Source: G965222505 sp965222505
GTDB lineage: Bacteria; Bacteroidota; Rhodothermia; Rhodothermales; DATKEJ01
DNA length: 64,000 nt
Assembly (NCBI GenBank): GCA_965222505.1
Contig: OZ244956.1
Coordinates: 124,001 to 188,000 of the forward strand
Reading direction: 5' to 3'
Made by a program: the position numbers and the translations under genes. The notes under the pieces are model-generated. The model saw only the letters and a list, made by a program, of their open reading frames with translations, had not been told where the DNA came from and searched no databases. How positions within the stretch are numbered: the stretch's first letter is position 1; every line of letters starts with the position of its first letter. This document shows, one piece after another, positions 8,690 to 17,400 of this stretch.

Positions 8690-8888
8690 ATCAACAGGCG
8701 GTTTTGAGGTCGTTAGGGCCGTGGATCGGCCCAGGCCCAATCAAGGCGCATTTTGACTGCAATGCCCCCGATCCATCATCGGGGATCGCATTTCAGGAGA
8801 AATGCAACGCAGAGTGGGCCAAGAGGGCCGGTTATCGGCCCGAAACGGGCCAAAAACGACGTTTACGCTTAATTGTCAACACGGCCTA
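8670..8888. mobile_element. MITE-like 219 bp inverted-repeat element, copy 1
   Basis: Both ends are inverted copies of TAGGCCGTGTTGAC, and TA at each end fits a TA target duplication as made by IS630/Tc1-type transposases. The interior has no credible coding frame but several hairpins (CCCCGAT/ATCGGGG, GCATTT/AAATGC, GGGCC/GGCCC). A second copy at 41616-41834 has the same length and differs by only four substitutions. The features are those of a non-autonomous miniature element; no transposase is present in the window. It interrupts the 3' end of the RES toxin gene. Confidence 0.85.
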
Positions 8889-8896
8889 AGGCTCTT

Positions 8897-8954
8897 GCAT
8901 AATTAACCTAAGTTGTGAGCGATCCGAATGGGAAGGACACAACTTGAGTTATGC
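8897..8954 (-). terminator. Possible hairpin at the end of the DUF2726 gene
   Basis: The arms GCATAA...AAGTTGTG and CACAACTT...TTATGC pair around a 20-base loop, and the right arm contains the stop codon of the DUF2726 gene. No clear U-run follows on the minus strand, so it may be a weak terminator or an RNA-stabilising stem; it separates the minus-strand gene from the element and toxin gene. Confidence 0.35.
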
Positions 8955-9791
8955 GGTCTTGTCGAGTGATAATGCTTGACGTAACACGCGGATATAGGCA
9001 TCTACCGACGGGTTATCATCTACACGAATACGCTGGACGGTTTTACCTGCCAGCGAAATGATGCGGTCTTTCATGTGATCGCGATGCTGCTGATCGGCCT
9101 GTTCATGATAGACACTATCGAGTTCAAAAAAGTACACCGGCACGTATCGCTTATGTTGATCAAAAACAACGCAATCTACAACAGCTCGAAAGAAGTAAGC
9201 CGCCTCTTCCCCTGAAAGCCTACCCTGAATGGCCTGAAAATCCACCAGCGCACTTAACGCTACATTGGGATGCACGGCAAAGGAAGGAAACACCTGACGC
9301 ACGGCATAAAAAAACTGTTCCTCCTGCTTTGACTTAAATAAACTTGTGGTCAAGTTCCTGCCCTTGTATGGCTTCCCTGATATCTTGTTGTTGATGATTG
9401 TATTATTATACTTTGCAATAACGGGCTTAAAATCTGCTTGATCGGGAAAGGCACGGGCCAATTGATAGGCTTTTTGAAGGTTCCGGTCTTTGTACCAGTC
9501 TACCAAGACCGATACCGACGTCAGAACGTGGCGTTCAGGGAGGTGCAAGGCTCCACCTAAGTATAAATAAAAGAGCTTTTCAAGCGCATCGTTCAAAACG
9601 ATCGGGTCCCAGGCCGACCAATCCGTAAAAAACCATCCCTCCAGCGTTTGCGCAAACGCTATCTGCAACCGTTCATCCTGTGCAATTTGATCCCGGTGCC
9701 TCCTCAGTAAATTGATCACTTGCCCCCACTCCTCCTCATACCCCAGCCGATAGACGGCTTCGGCTTCCAGCCTTGGCTTATCGGGCTTCAT
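8949..9791 (-). CDS. DUF2726-domain protein (putative nuclease-like fold)
   Basis: About 280 residues from the start chosen at 9791 (MKPDKPRLEAEAVYRLGY); the frame extends another 17 codons upstream inside the macrodomain gene. The N-terminal half is helical and TPR-like (LEAEAVYRLGYEEEWGQVINLLRR). Residues about 150-280 match the DUF2726 pattern: EEQFFYAVRQVFP, VHPNVALSALVDF, VVDCVVFDQHKRYVPVYFFELD, then H-rich YHEQADQQHRDHMKDRII. DUF2726 is often described as related to PD-(D/E)XK-type nucleases; catalytic activity here is inference. It overlaps the upstream macrodomain gene by 14 bp, so the two are almost certainly co-expressed. Confidence 0.75.
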   Translation of the reverse strand: MKPDKPRLEAEAVYRLGYEEEWGQVINLLRRHRDQIAQDERLQIAFAQTLEGWFFTDWSAWDPIVLNDALEKLFYLYLGGALHLPERHVLTSVSVLVDWYKDRNLQKAYQLARAFPDQADFKPVIAKYNNTIINNKISGKPYKGRNLTTSLFKSKQEEQFFYAVRQVFPSFAVHPNVALSALVDFQAIQGRLSGEEAAYFFRAVVDCVVFDQHKRYVPVYFFELDSVYHEQADQQHRDHMKDRIISLAGKTVQRIRVDDNPSVDAYIRVLRQALSLDKTA

Positions 9792-10308
9792 GGCTCGCTG
9801 CGTCCAGAAAGGCTTGCCAAACGGCATCGCCAAAACATACATGATAGATCACTTCAAACGGATGTGCCCCTTGTTGCCAAGTAAAGGTTGTATGTAACGC
9901 TATTCGCCCCGCCGCTGCTACCGGATAGCCGTACACACCACAACTAATGGCTGGAAAGGCCAGTGTCTTGACACCGTGCGCTCTTGCAAGCATCATGGCG
10001 TTTTGATAGCAAGAAGCCAATGCCTCGGCCTCCCCTACCTGCCCTCCCTTCCAGATGGGCCCAACAGTATGAATCACATAAGAGGCCGCTAACCTAAATC
10101 CTGGCGTAATGCGTGCTTCGCCTGTCGGACAACGCCTCCCCTTTTCCACAGGCAATACCTGACAGGCCGCTAACAACTCCGGACCGGCAGCACGATGAAT
10201 GGCCCCATCGACCCCTCCGCCACCCCGCAGCGCCGGGTTGGCGGCGTTGATAATGGCATCAACATGCAGGGTTGTGATGTCTCCTTTTATGACCTCTACC
10301 GCGCACAC
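9778..10308 (-). CDS. Macrodomain ADP-ribose-binding/hydrolase protein (YmdB-like)
   Basis: A single-domain macro protein of 176 residues. It shows the ordered family motifs: VIKGDITTLHVDAIINAANP (adenine and ADP-ribose contact, with catalytic-type Asn-Ala-Ala-Asn), LRGGGGVDGAIHRAAG, GEARITPGF, VIHTVGPIW and LAFPAISCGVYGYP. Members of the MacroD/YmdB type remove ADP-ribose from proteins or O-acetyl-ADP-ribose. It is the promoter-proximal gene of a two-gene unit with the DUF2726 protein, and lies 1.1 kb from the RES toxin, whose family acts on NAD+. A functional link between the two is only a hypothesis. Confidence 0.93.
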   Translation of the reverse strand: MCAVEVIKGDITTLHVDAIINAANPALRGGGGVDGAIHRAAGPELLAACQVLPVEKGRRCPTGEARITPGFRLAASYVIHTVGPIWKGGQVGEAEALASCYQNAMMLARAHGVKTLAFPAISCGVYGYPVAAAGRIALHTTFTWQQGAHPFEVIYHVCFGDAVWQAFLDAASHEAR

Positions 10309-10485
10309 CGGGATTTCTCATTCATTTTGATTGTGGAAGATATCTCACGCCGTACATCAGTGTGGAATATAGATACAGGATTTTTCTTTCCATTTCTAGA
10401 ACGTGGCTGGGTGAAAATAGTGCCCTTTCCTCTACCCTATATTTCGCGTACCTTGCCCCCTCATCCCGGTATCAGGAACGCATTT

Positions 10486-12759
10486 ATGCCTACAGTTTCT
10501 ACCTTTATACATTTACGTCTCGCCCTTAGTCTGATGGTGCTTTTCCTTTGGTTGCCAACGGTTTACGCACAGGTTGCAACGGTACGTGGCTTTGTAACAG
10601 ACGCTGCCGACGGCGAGGGATTGCAAGGTGTAAATGTGGTCCTTAAAAACAATGCCGGGCAGCAATTTGGTACTGCTACCGATTTTCAGGGCTTCTATGC
10701 CTTGTCTCGTGTGCCCGCCGGACGATATACCCTGACGGCTTCTTACATTGGCTATGATACCGTTGAACGCCGGCTCTTCCTCGATCCCAGCTCTCTGCTG
10801 CTGGAAAACGTTGAACTCACCATAGATGCCACAACCCTGGAAGGTCTCACCATCGAAACCGAACGAGAAACCGGGGCCGCCAACGTCACCGCAGGGGTCC
10901 AGACGGTACGCGGTTCAGACATTCAATTGGTCCCTACACCTGACGTCTCCGGCGACCTTGCCTCTTACCTCACCACGCTTCCCGGCGTAGTAACCGCTGG
11001 AGAACAAGGCGGGCAGTTTTTCGTCAGGGGTGGCGAGCCGGCCCAGAATCTTGTCTTAATTGACGGCATGGTCGTCTATCAGCCGTTTCACATCCTGGGC
11101 TTTTATTCAGCCTTTCCGGGTGATGTGGTCAACCGGGCATCCATACACGCCGGGGGTTATCAGGGCAAGTATGGCGGGAGGATTTCATCGGTCATTGATA
11201 TTGCCGCCCGAAATGGCAACAAGCGTGCGTTGCGAGGCGGGGTTTCGTTCTCTCCCTTCCTGAGCAGTATCCTCCTTGAAGGCCCCCTCAATCAGGACCG
11301 CAAAACCTCCTTTCTGGCCTCCGTCCGGTATTCCCTGATCGAGCAAACGGCCAACGACCTGATCCAAACCAATCTGCCCTTCCAGTTTAGTGACCTCTTT
11401 TTCAAAACCCATTCCTCGTTTGGTCCTAGCAAACAACTCTCCGTTACCCTGCTCCGTACCTCTGACCGGGGCACCATTGGGGAAGACACCGGCGGATTTT
11501 CTGTTGATGAAGTGCGTTGGGAAAATGGCGCGTATGGACTGCGGTACCTCTTGCTTCCACAATCGACACCGATGCTTGGGGAATTCCTGGTCAACTACTC
11601 CAGTTTCAACACCTCCCTCGGCCTCCCGAACGATCCGCTCCGTTCTTCATCCATTCGACGATTTAACACTGCCGCCAACCTGACGTACTTTGCCGGTAAC
11701 GTCGACGTGCACTGGGGCTTTTTTGCCCGTACCCTGGGCCTGGACAGCCAGCTCGGCGGACTTTTTCAGAATGTTGCCCTCCAGGAAGAGTTTCTGACGG
11801 AAGCCGGCTTCTATGCCGAACCTGAAGTCAAGATCGGGGAAAGGCTCTTGCTTATGCCCGGCCTCCGGCTTCATAACTTTCCCAGCAAAAGCAAATTTTT
11901 TCTTGAACCCCGGCTCAGGATCGTCTATGAAAGGGACATCCATACGCTGAGTGCTGCTACCGGCATTTATCACCAGGAACTGGTCGGGCTCAGCGACCGC
12001 AGAGACGCGGCCAATGTGTTTACGGCCTGGACGGTGGTTCCCTTTGGAGAAGTACCCAGTGCCATCCATGCCCTCCTGGGGTATCAGGCCGATCTACCCC
12101 TGGGCCTTGAACTGGCCGTCGAGGGATATTACAAGAAACTCTCCAACCTGTTTATCTCCGAATGGACCGCCTTCCCCCGGTTTACGACCAACCTACAACA
12201 AGCCAATGGCCGGGTCTGGGGGCTGGATCTCCGGCTGGAATTTAACCGCTCCCCGATGTATGGCTACCTCAGCTATGGACTTTCCTCGGTCCGCTACAAC
12301 GCCCGACAGGAAAGCCTGCCCCTCTGGTTTGGGACCGATGCACTCAATTTTCGCCCCCCGCATGACCGACGGCATCAGTTCAATGCCCTGCTGAGTACCC
12401 ACTTTAAGGGCTTTGACATCAGTGCACGATGGTTGTTTGGCTCGGGCCTGCCCTATAACCGTGCCTTTGGATTTGATGGCTTTGTTTTGCTCGATAGCCC
12501 TGTTGATGTATTCGAGGAATCCGGAAGCCGCCGTGTGGTCTATGAACGTCCATACAATGGCGTCTTGCCCACCTACCACCGGCTCGACCTCTCCGTGGAA
12601 CGGGTCTTTGACCTTGACACCATTACCTTGACCACACAGGCCAGCCTCATCAATGCCTATGACCGTCGCAATCTGTTTTACCTGGATGTCTTTACACTCA
12701 ACCGGGTAGATCAACTCCCCTTTATTCCCTCGCTAGGCATCAAAGTTGAGTTTAACTGA
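10486..12759 (+). CDS. TonB-dependent outer-membrane receptor with carboxypeptidase-regulatory-like domain
   Basis: A 757-residue receptor from the start MPTVSTFIHLRLALSLMV, chosen because a signal peptide ending VYAQ follows directly; the frame is open further upstream but overlaps the divergent macrodomain gene. Residues about 28-115 are a CarboxypepD_reg-like beta-sandwich (VRGFVTDAADGEGLQGVNVVLKN). The plug follows (GGQFFVRGGEPAQNLVLIDGM, GYQGKYGGRISSVIDI), then a 22-strand barrel ending in a terminal aromatic/Asn strand (SLGIKVEFN). It imports an unknown ligand using TonB-ExbBD energy. Its stop overlaps the start of the DUF4249 lipoprotein gene by 1 bp, a pairing repeated at 58129-61441. 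Confidence 0.92.
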   Translation: MPTVSTFIHLRLALSLMVLFLWLPTVYAQVATVRGFVTDAADGEGLQGVNVVLKNNAGQQFGTATDFQGFYALSRVPAGRYTLTASYIGYDTVERRLFLDPSSLLLENVELTIDATTLEGLTIETERETGAANVTAGVQTVRGSDIQLVPTPDVSGDLASYLTTLPGVVTAGEQGGQFFVRGGEPAQNLVLIDGMVVYQPFHILGFYSAFPGDVVNRASIHAGGYQGKYGGRISSVIDIAARNGNKRALRGGVSFSPFLSSILLEGPLNQDRKTSFLASVRYSLIEQTANDLIQTNLPFQFSDLFFKTHSSFGPSKQLSVTLLRTSDRGTIGEDTGGFSVDEVRWENGAYGLRYLLLPQSTPMLGEFLVNYSSFNTSLGLPNDPLRSSSIRRFNTAANLTYFAGNVDVHWGFFARTLGLDSQLGGLFQNVALQEEFLTEAGFYAEPEVKIGERLLLMPGLRLHNFPSKSKFFLEPRLRIVYERDIHTLSAATGIYHQELVGLSDRRDAANVFTAWTVVPFGEVPSAIHALLGYQADLPLGLELAVEGYYKKLSNLFISEWTAFPRFTTNLQQANGRVWGLDLRLEFNRSPMYGYLSYGLSSVRYNARQESLPLWFGTDALNFRPPHDRRHQFNALLSTHFKGFDISARWLFGSGLPYNRAFGFDGFVLLDSPVDVFEESGSRRVVYERPYNGVLPTYHRLDLSVERVFDLDTITLTTQASLINAYDRRNLFYLDVFTLNRVDQLPFIPSLGIKVEFN

Positions 12760-13658
12760 TGACTGGCTTTTTCCATATCCTCCACGTGCGGCCCGGCTAT
12801 GCCGTGGCTCTGGGGTTATCTTGCTTGCTGCTATTGGGCTGCGAAGAGAGCGTCGATCCCATTCTGGAAGCGGATGAAGCGTTTTCATTCTACGGCTTCT
12901 TTGACGCCGATGCCGACACACAGGCCACACGCATCTTTACGCTCGAACCCAATCTACGCCCCACACCGCCCGCCCCTCTGGACGTTATCGTGCAATCAAC
13001 AGATCTGAATACAGACGAAACGATTGTCTGGCAAGATTCGATTGTCCAGTACCTTGACGGCACGATTGGGCATGTCTTCTGGGCCCCCTTCCAGGCACAG
13101 TATGGACATACGTACAGATTGCAGGCCCAGCGCCCGGACGGATCTACCACTTCGGTTGAGGCCAAGATACCGGCTTTGTCCCAGCCGGAACTACAAGAAC
13201 CTGAGTTGTCACCGAATAACGTTCACATCCCTGTTTTTTGGCCGGACACCCCTCGACTTTTGGCAACGGAGGTCGCCTATCGCTTGAACTTGGTGCTCTC
13301 CGACACCACAAGCGTACTTAGAAACATCGTCATTCCCTATACGGATGCGCCAATCGAAACCGCAAACGGCTGGACCGTCTCCCTGGACCTATCCCGAGAT
13401 GCCCAAATCATTTTTGAGGACCGTGATTTACCCCTGGGTAGTCGGCTCTTTTTGATTGATATCGAGATGCGCACCTTTGTAAGCAACCGTGCGTGGTTTC
13501 CTCCGGGGGGTATTTATGACCCCAATCTGCTCGTACAGCCCGGCACGTTTACCAACGTGGAAAACGGCTTTGGTTTTGTTGGGGCCGGATACCGTTCCAG
13601 TATTTCCTGGCTCCCGGATACAGAAGTGCTTGACCGGGTTGGCCTACAGGTGGAATAA
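12759..13658 (+). CDS. DUF4249-type outer-membrane lipoprotein
   Basis: A 299-residue lipoprotein: LSCLLLLGCEESVDPILEADEAFSFYGFFD has a lipobox (LLLGC, Cys at about residue 28) followed by the acidic linker typical of DUF4249 proteins. The remainder is beta-rich with SVEAKIPALSQPELQEPEL as in the Ig-like portion of that family. These lipoproteins almost always follow a TonB receptor of this type and are thought to be its surface partner, although no biochemical role is established. Start codon overlaps the receptor stop (TGATG); the GWxTD gene follows 4 bp after the stop, so the three form one operon. Confidence 0.82.
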   Translation: MTGFFHILHVRPGYAVALGLSCLLLLGCEESVDPILEADEAFSFYGFFDADADTQATRIFTLEPNLRPTPPAPLDVIVQSTDLNTDETIVWQDSIVQYLDGTIGHVFWAPFQAQYGHTYRLQAQRPDGSTTSVEAKIPALSQPELQEPELSPNNVHIPVFWPDTPRLLATEVAYRLNLVLSDTTSVLRNIVIPYTDAPIETANGWTVSLDLSRDAQIIFEDRDLPLGSRLFLIDIEMRTFVSNRAWFPPGGIYDPNLLVQPGTFTNVENGFGFVGAGYRSSISWLPDTEVLDRVGLQVE

Positions 13659-13662
13659 GCCC

Positions 13663-15846
13663 ATGCAAAACATATTGCTGCTCTTTACGGTGCTGAGCTT
13701 GCATGTTTCGACCGGGTTTGCACAAACGCCTGCGTCAAACTATTCCTATGGCCTGCAAGCCTTTGAGGAGGGCAACTTCGCCCATGCAGAGACCCTGTTC
13801 AGACAGGCCCTCCAACGGAACAGCAAACACAGTGAATCCCACCTGATGCTGGCGCGGCTTTACCTTGAAACGCCCCTGCGCAATGAAGGCAAAGCCCGCA
13901 GGGCCATTCGCCGCGCTGTTGAATCGGCACCCGGCGAGGTGAAGTATATGGCTTGGCAACTCCGCATCTGGCGGGAAATCGGCTCCGATCCTTCCTGGAT
14001 CAGCATCCCCATGACCCGGCAAGCCCGCCGCATTGAACTGGCCTCCAAGATCCTCAAACTGGACCCCAACAACCGACTAGCCAATGAAGAGTTAGGGCTG
14101 CATCACTATCAGAATTTTGGCTTCTACCACAATGCCATCAGCTTTATTGACCCAGGCATTATTCCTTCCCTGTTCGTGCTTGGCGATACCCTATTCACGT
14201 TTGCACCGAGTCAATATGACCCGGTTTCTCTGCTCAATGAAGGACGATATGATTTTACTGTACTGAGGCAGGCCCTGCATAACTTGTCCGGCATGCGGCC
14301 CCTGAGCCGCCAGGATCAGGCCGTTCGGGCATTTGTTGAGGCCGAGTCTTTTTTCAAACAAATCCTGAAGGCCGCCCCCGATAACTTTATTGCTGCCCAA
14401 TACCTGATCCGGCTCTACCTCTCAATCAACCACTTCGACCGTCTTACCGAAGTAGCAGCACAACTTACCCATACCCACCCGGATAGTGCCAACGCCTGGC
14501 TCTACCTGGGCCTCGGCTATTATTACAGGGGAAATCCTTATTTTGCAATAACGGCTTTCAATGGGGCGTTTAAGCGCCTGCCTGACGAGATCATCCAGGC
14601 TTTTGAAGACATCAAACCCTTATTGCCCCCCCCCACCCCATCCAAAAAGCCTGCCCTCTCCCCCCAATTGGTATCCCGCTTTTGGGAACAGCGATCGCCC
14701 AGGCGACTTGCCCCAACCAACGAGCGCAAACTGGAGCATTATGCCCGCATGGTATATGCCGCGTTACTCCTTGAAAATCGCAATACTGCCACGCCTGGCT
14801 GGGAAACCGAACGCGGTGAAGTATTGCTGCGGTATGGCATTCCTCATGCATTGATCCAATATAGCACGGCCTTTTCAAGGGTAGAAGCCTGGGATTATGG
14901 GGACCTGAAATTCTTCTTCATCGACGATGGAAAGACGGGGAATTACGTCTTGTATAGCCCCCCGGCAGGAGGCAATCCCAATAACGATTTTGTCCTCCGT
15001 GCCCGCCGAGCCTTCCGGACACAACCCGAACGTTTTGACTACACCCCGCCCGGCGAACGCATTAACTTCCCATACGTCACCCATAGCTTCAAAGGCCCAG
15101 CAGGCCAGACCGATTTGTATGTTGCGCTAGGTATCCCCTTTTACCCCTCTCCACTCCTTGAAAAAACCACCATCCGAACCGGCGCCTTCCTGCTTGATGT
15201 CGATGGCCGAGAACGTGTGGTCGATTCCCTGACAGCGGCCTATGCCGCTCCCACACCACATGCCCACCTTGATCCGCTAGCCCTGTGGCAAGACACCCGT
15301 TCTCTATCTGCCCCTTCGGGATGGTATGACCTGGCTACAGAATTTGAAAGCAGCTCTGGCGCCTTCCTGGGATATCAAAAACGCCAACTGAACCTCCCCA
15401 ACTACAACGCCGACTCCTTGCTCCTCAGCGATATCGTCCTGGCACATGACGTATCGGAGACCACCACCATACCCCAGGGGCGGCTTTTCCGTGAAGGGCT
15501 TGCGATACAACCGGCAGTGTTACATCAGTTTACGGTCGATGCGCCGGTGCATGTTTACTTTGAGATGTACAACTTGCGGCCCGGTGCCGATGGGCGAACG
15601 GCGTATTCTGTCGAGGCCGTGCTCGTCGCACGAGGCACTGCCGATGCGTTTGACATCTCTGGCCTTGGGGTCTCGGCCCGGTATGAAGGCGCAGGAAATG
15701 CAACGGATGAAGCCCAGCAACTGTCGATGGAGACGCAAGGACTGCCCCCCGGCAAATACGTGGTTGCCGTACGTGTCCGGGATAAAAACAGCGGCAAAAC
15801 TGTTGAACGTAGACACCGGGTGCGGCTCTTGCCAAATGGTACCTAA
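13663..15846 (+). CDS. TPR and GWxTD-domain secreted protein
   Basis: 727 residues starting MQNILLLFTVLSLHVSTGFAQ, a signal peptide; the longer in-frame start at 13489 lies within the DUF4249 gene and lacks one. TPR-like repeats occupy about residues 25-330 (YGLQAFEEGNFAHAETLFRQAL, IAAQYLIRLYLSINHFDRLTEVAAQL, NAWLYLGLGYYYRGN). The defining GWxTDRG-type motif is GWETERGEVLLRYGIP, from residue 379, followed by WDYGDLKFFFID. The C-terminal third is beta-sandwich. GWxTD proteins are frequent in FCB bacteria and Acidobacteria; their role is unknown. As last gene after a receptor/lipoprotein pair it may process or bind the imported ligand. Confidence 0.85.
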   Translation: MQNILLLFTVLSLHVSTGFAQTPASNYSYGLQAFEEGNFAHAETLFRQALQRNSKHSESHLMLARLYLETPLRNEGKARRAIRRAVESAPGEVKYMAWQLRIWREIGSDPSWISIPMTRQARRIELASKILKLDPNNRLANEELGLHHYQNFGFYHNAISFIDPGIIPSLFVLGDTLFTFAPSQYDPVSLLNEGRYDFTVLRQALHNLSGMRPLSRQDQAVRAFVEAESFFKQILKAAPDNFIAAQYLIRLYLSINHFDRLTEVAAQLTHTHPDSANAWLYLGLGYYYRGNPYFAITAFNGAFKRLPDEIIQAFEDIKPLLPPPTPSKKPALSPQLVSRFWEQRSPRRLAPTNERKLEHYARMVYAALLLENRNTATPGWETERGEVLLRYGIPHALIQYSTAFSRVEAWDYGDLKFFFIDDGKTGNYVLYSPPAGGNPNNDFVLRARRAFRTQPERFDYTPPGERINFPYVTHSFKGPAGQTDLYVALGIPFYPSPLLEKTTIRTGAFLLDVDGRERVVDSLTAAYAAPTPHAHLDPLALWQDTRSLSAPSGWYDLATEFESSSGAFLGYQKRQLNLPNYNADSLLLSDIVLAHDVSETTTIPQGRLFREGLAIQPAVLHQFTVDAPVHVYFEMYNLRPGADGRTAYSVEAVLVARGTADAFDISGLGVSARYEGAGNATDEAQQLSMETQGLPPGKYVVAVRVRDKNSGKTVERRHRVRLLPNGT

Positions 15847-16012
15847 GACTGGTTCTTTTGATTTTGCTGTGCAAAGGTCGAGGCAAGCATTCATGTAAGG
15901 CTTGTACACAAAAATCAAAGAGCGGATAAGTCCTGTTACGCCGCCTTGGCCCATTTGACCTTGTCGAAATGCACAACATCAACGACAAGCTCCGTAAGAT
16001 CAGCGGATATAT

Positions 16013-16050
16013 AAAAAGCGCGGGACGGTTGAGTTCGTCCCGCGCTTTTT
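16013..16050. terminator. Bidirectional intrinsic terminator between the GWxTD gene and recA
   Basis: A perfect 15 bp stem AAAAAGCGCGGGACG/CGTCCCGCGCTTTTT around an 8-base loop. The flanking A and T runs make it an intrinsic terminator in both directions, ending recA (minus strand) and the receptor operon (plus strand). A second imperfect hairpin (TTTTGATTTTG and its complement, about 15857-15925) lies earlier in the same 220 bp gap. Confidence 0.9.
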
Positions 16051-16069
16051 ATGTTGTGCCAATTTAGGG

Positions 16070-17158
16070 TTACCCTGCGGTGCCATTGACCGGGGCTTCT
16101 AGTGCCGGAGCTTCTTCTTCGGTGGGTACACCCATGAGTTCACACTTGACCTTGTTGGTGACCTCAAGCCGGATGGCCTCATTATCGAGGAACCAGTTTT
16201 TGGTGGCTTCCCGGCCCTGGCCGATACGCTCGGTTCCATAGGAATACCAGGACCCACTCTTCTGGATGATGTCATATTCCAGCGACATGTCGATCAACTC
16301 CCCAATGGAGGAGATACCTTCGCCATAGATCAGGTCGAACTCTACTTCCCGGAACGGTGGAGCGACCTTGTTTTTGACCACACGTACGCGGGTGCGGTTG
16401 CCAACCACATCGGTCCCTTCCTTAATCGCTCCGATCCGGCGGATGTCCAGCCGCACCGAGCTATAGAACTTCAGTGCACGACCACCGGTGGTTGTTTCGG
16501 GGTTGCCGAACATGACCCCGATCTTCATACGGATCTGGTTGATGAAGATGAGCACCGTACGGGTGCGGTTGATGGTCCCGGTAAGTTTACGCAGGGCCTG
16601 GCTCATGAGCCGGGCTTGCAAGCCCATATGGCTATCGCCCATATCCCCTTCGATCTCGGCACGGGGCACCAGGGCTGCTACAGAGTCAATCACGACCACG
16701 TCGAGCGCGCCACTTCGGACGAGGGCATCGCAAATTTCCAGTGCTTGCTCGCCGGTGTCTGGCTGAGAAACCAGCAACTCATCAGTATCCACACCCAACT
16801 GTTGCGCATAGGTAGCATCGAACGCATGCTCGGCATCAATGAAGGCACAGATGCCACCCAGCTTTTGGGCCTCGGCAATGATGTGCGTAGCCAGGGTCGT
16901 CTTGCCCGAAGATTCCGGGCCGTAGATTTCGATAATCCGACCCCGAGGCACCCCGCCGATGCCAAGGGCATGGTCCAGGCCAAGGGAGCCGGTCGGGACG
17001 GCCTCAATTTTGACCGACGGGGCATCCCCCAAACGCATAATAGACCCCTTACCGAAGTCCTTTTCAATTTGCTTCATGGCCAGGTCAAGTGCCTTGGACT
17101 TGGCTGCCGAGGTCTGACTATCGTAGTCAGGACGGCTATAAGATGATTTTCGCGCCAT
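16070..17158 (-). CDS. recA: RecA recombinase
   Basis: 362 residues, normal for RecA. Walker A GPESSGKT is at residues 80-87, the Walker B region is VVVIDSVAALVPRAE, and loop L1/L2 signatures (GDSHMGLQARLMSQALRKLT and QIRMKIGVMFGNPETTTGG) are intact. The C-terminus is acidic with EEEAPALEAP, as in other RecA proteins. It forms nucleoprotein filaments on single-stranded DNA for recombination and repair and stimulates cleavage of SOS repressors. The gene stands alone, ending in the strong bidirectional terminator. The 240 bp upstream is A+T-rich around 17285-17345, where the promoter must lie; no clear LexA box was found. Confidence 0.98.
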   Translation of the reverse strand: MARKSSYSRPDYDSQTSAAKSKALDLAMKQIEKDFGKGSIMRLGDAPSVKIEAVPTGSLGLDHALGIGGVPRGRIIEIYGPESSGKTTLATHIIAEAQKLGGICAFIDAEHAFDATYAQQLGVDTDELLVSQPDTGEQALEICDALVRSGALDVVVIDSVAALVPRAEIEGDMGDSHMGLQARLMSQALRKLTGTINRTRTVLIFINQIRMKIGVMFGNPETTTGGRALKFYSSVRLDIRRIGAIKEGTDVVGNRTRVRVVKNKVAPPFREVEFDLIYGEGISSIGELIDMSLEYDIIQKSGSWYSYGTERIGQGREATKNWFLDNEAIRLEVTNKVKCELMGVPTEEEAPALEAPVNGTAG

Positions 17159-17346
17159 TGATATTCAGGTTCTGGTGTTGAACAGGATGGGCCGGCACCG
17201 CCTTTCCATTTCTCGGGTACTCATGCCTCCTATTAGACCCTTCAGCCTATAGAAACATAACACGAACCCACGGTAGCCGACGTATTTACTTCTCTTCAAT
17301 ATACTAATTACACATATAAAAACACATAGGGTGGAAAAATAAAAAC

Positions 17347-17367
17347 GTGCGGAGTGCGGAGTGCGAC
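17347..17367. repeat. Heptamer tandem repeat GTGCGGA x2 plus GTGCGAC
   Basis: Three consecutive 7-base units (GTGCGGA, GTGCGGA, GTGCGAC) lie 34 bp beyond the stop of the minus-strand NHL-repeat gene. Related two-unit arrays (GTGCGACGTGCGAA) occur at 46990-47003 and 57321-57334, each also just 3' of a gene. Confidence 0.5.
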
Positions 17368-17400
17368 TCAGGTTCCAGAAGGGAGCCGTGCTCCGAATGT

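Noticed and set aside
8704..8889. 61-codon open frame inside the mobile element
   Set aside because: It spans hairpin-forming repeat sequence, has no motif, and is not a transposase.
15847..16069. tRNA gene in the intergenic gap before recA
   Set aside because: No cloverleaf or T-arm consensus; the gap holds a terminator and a weak hairpin only. No tRNA was recognised in any other gap either.
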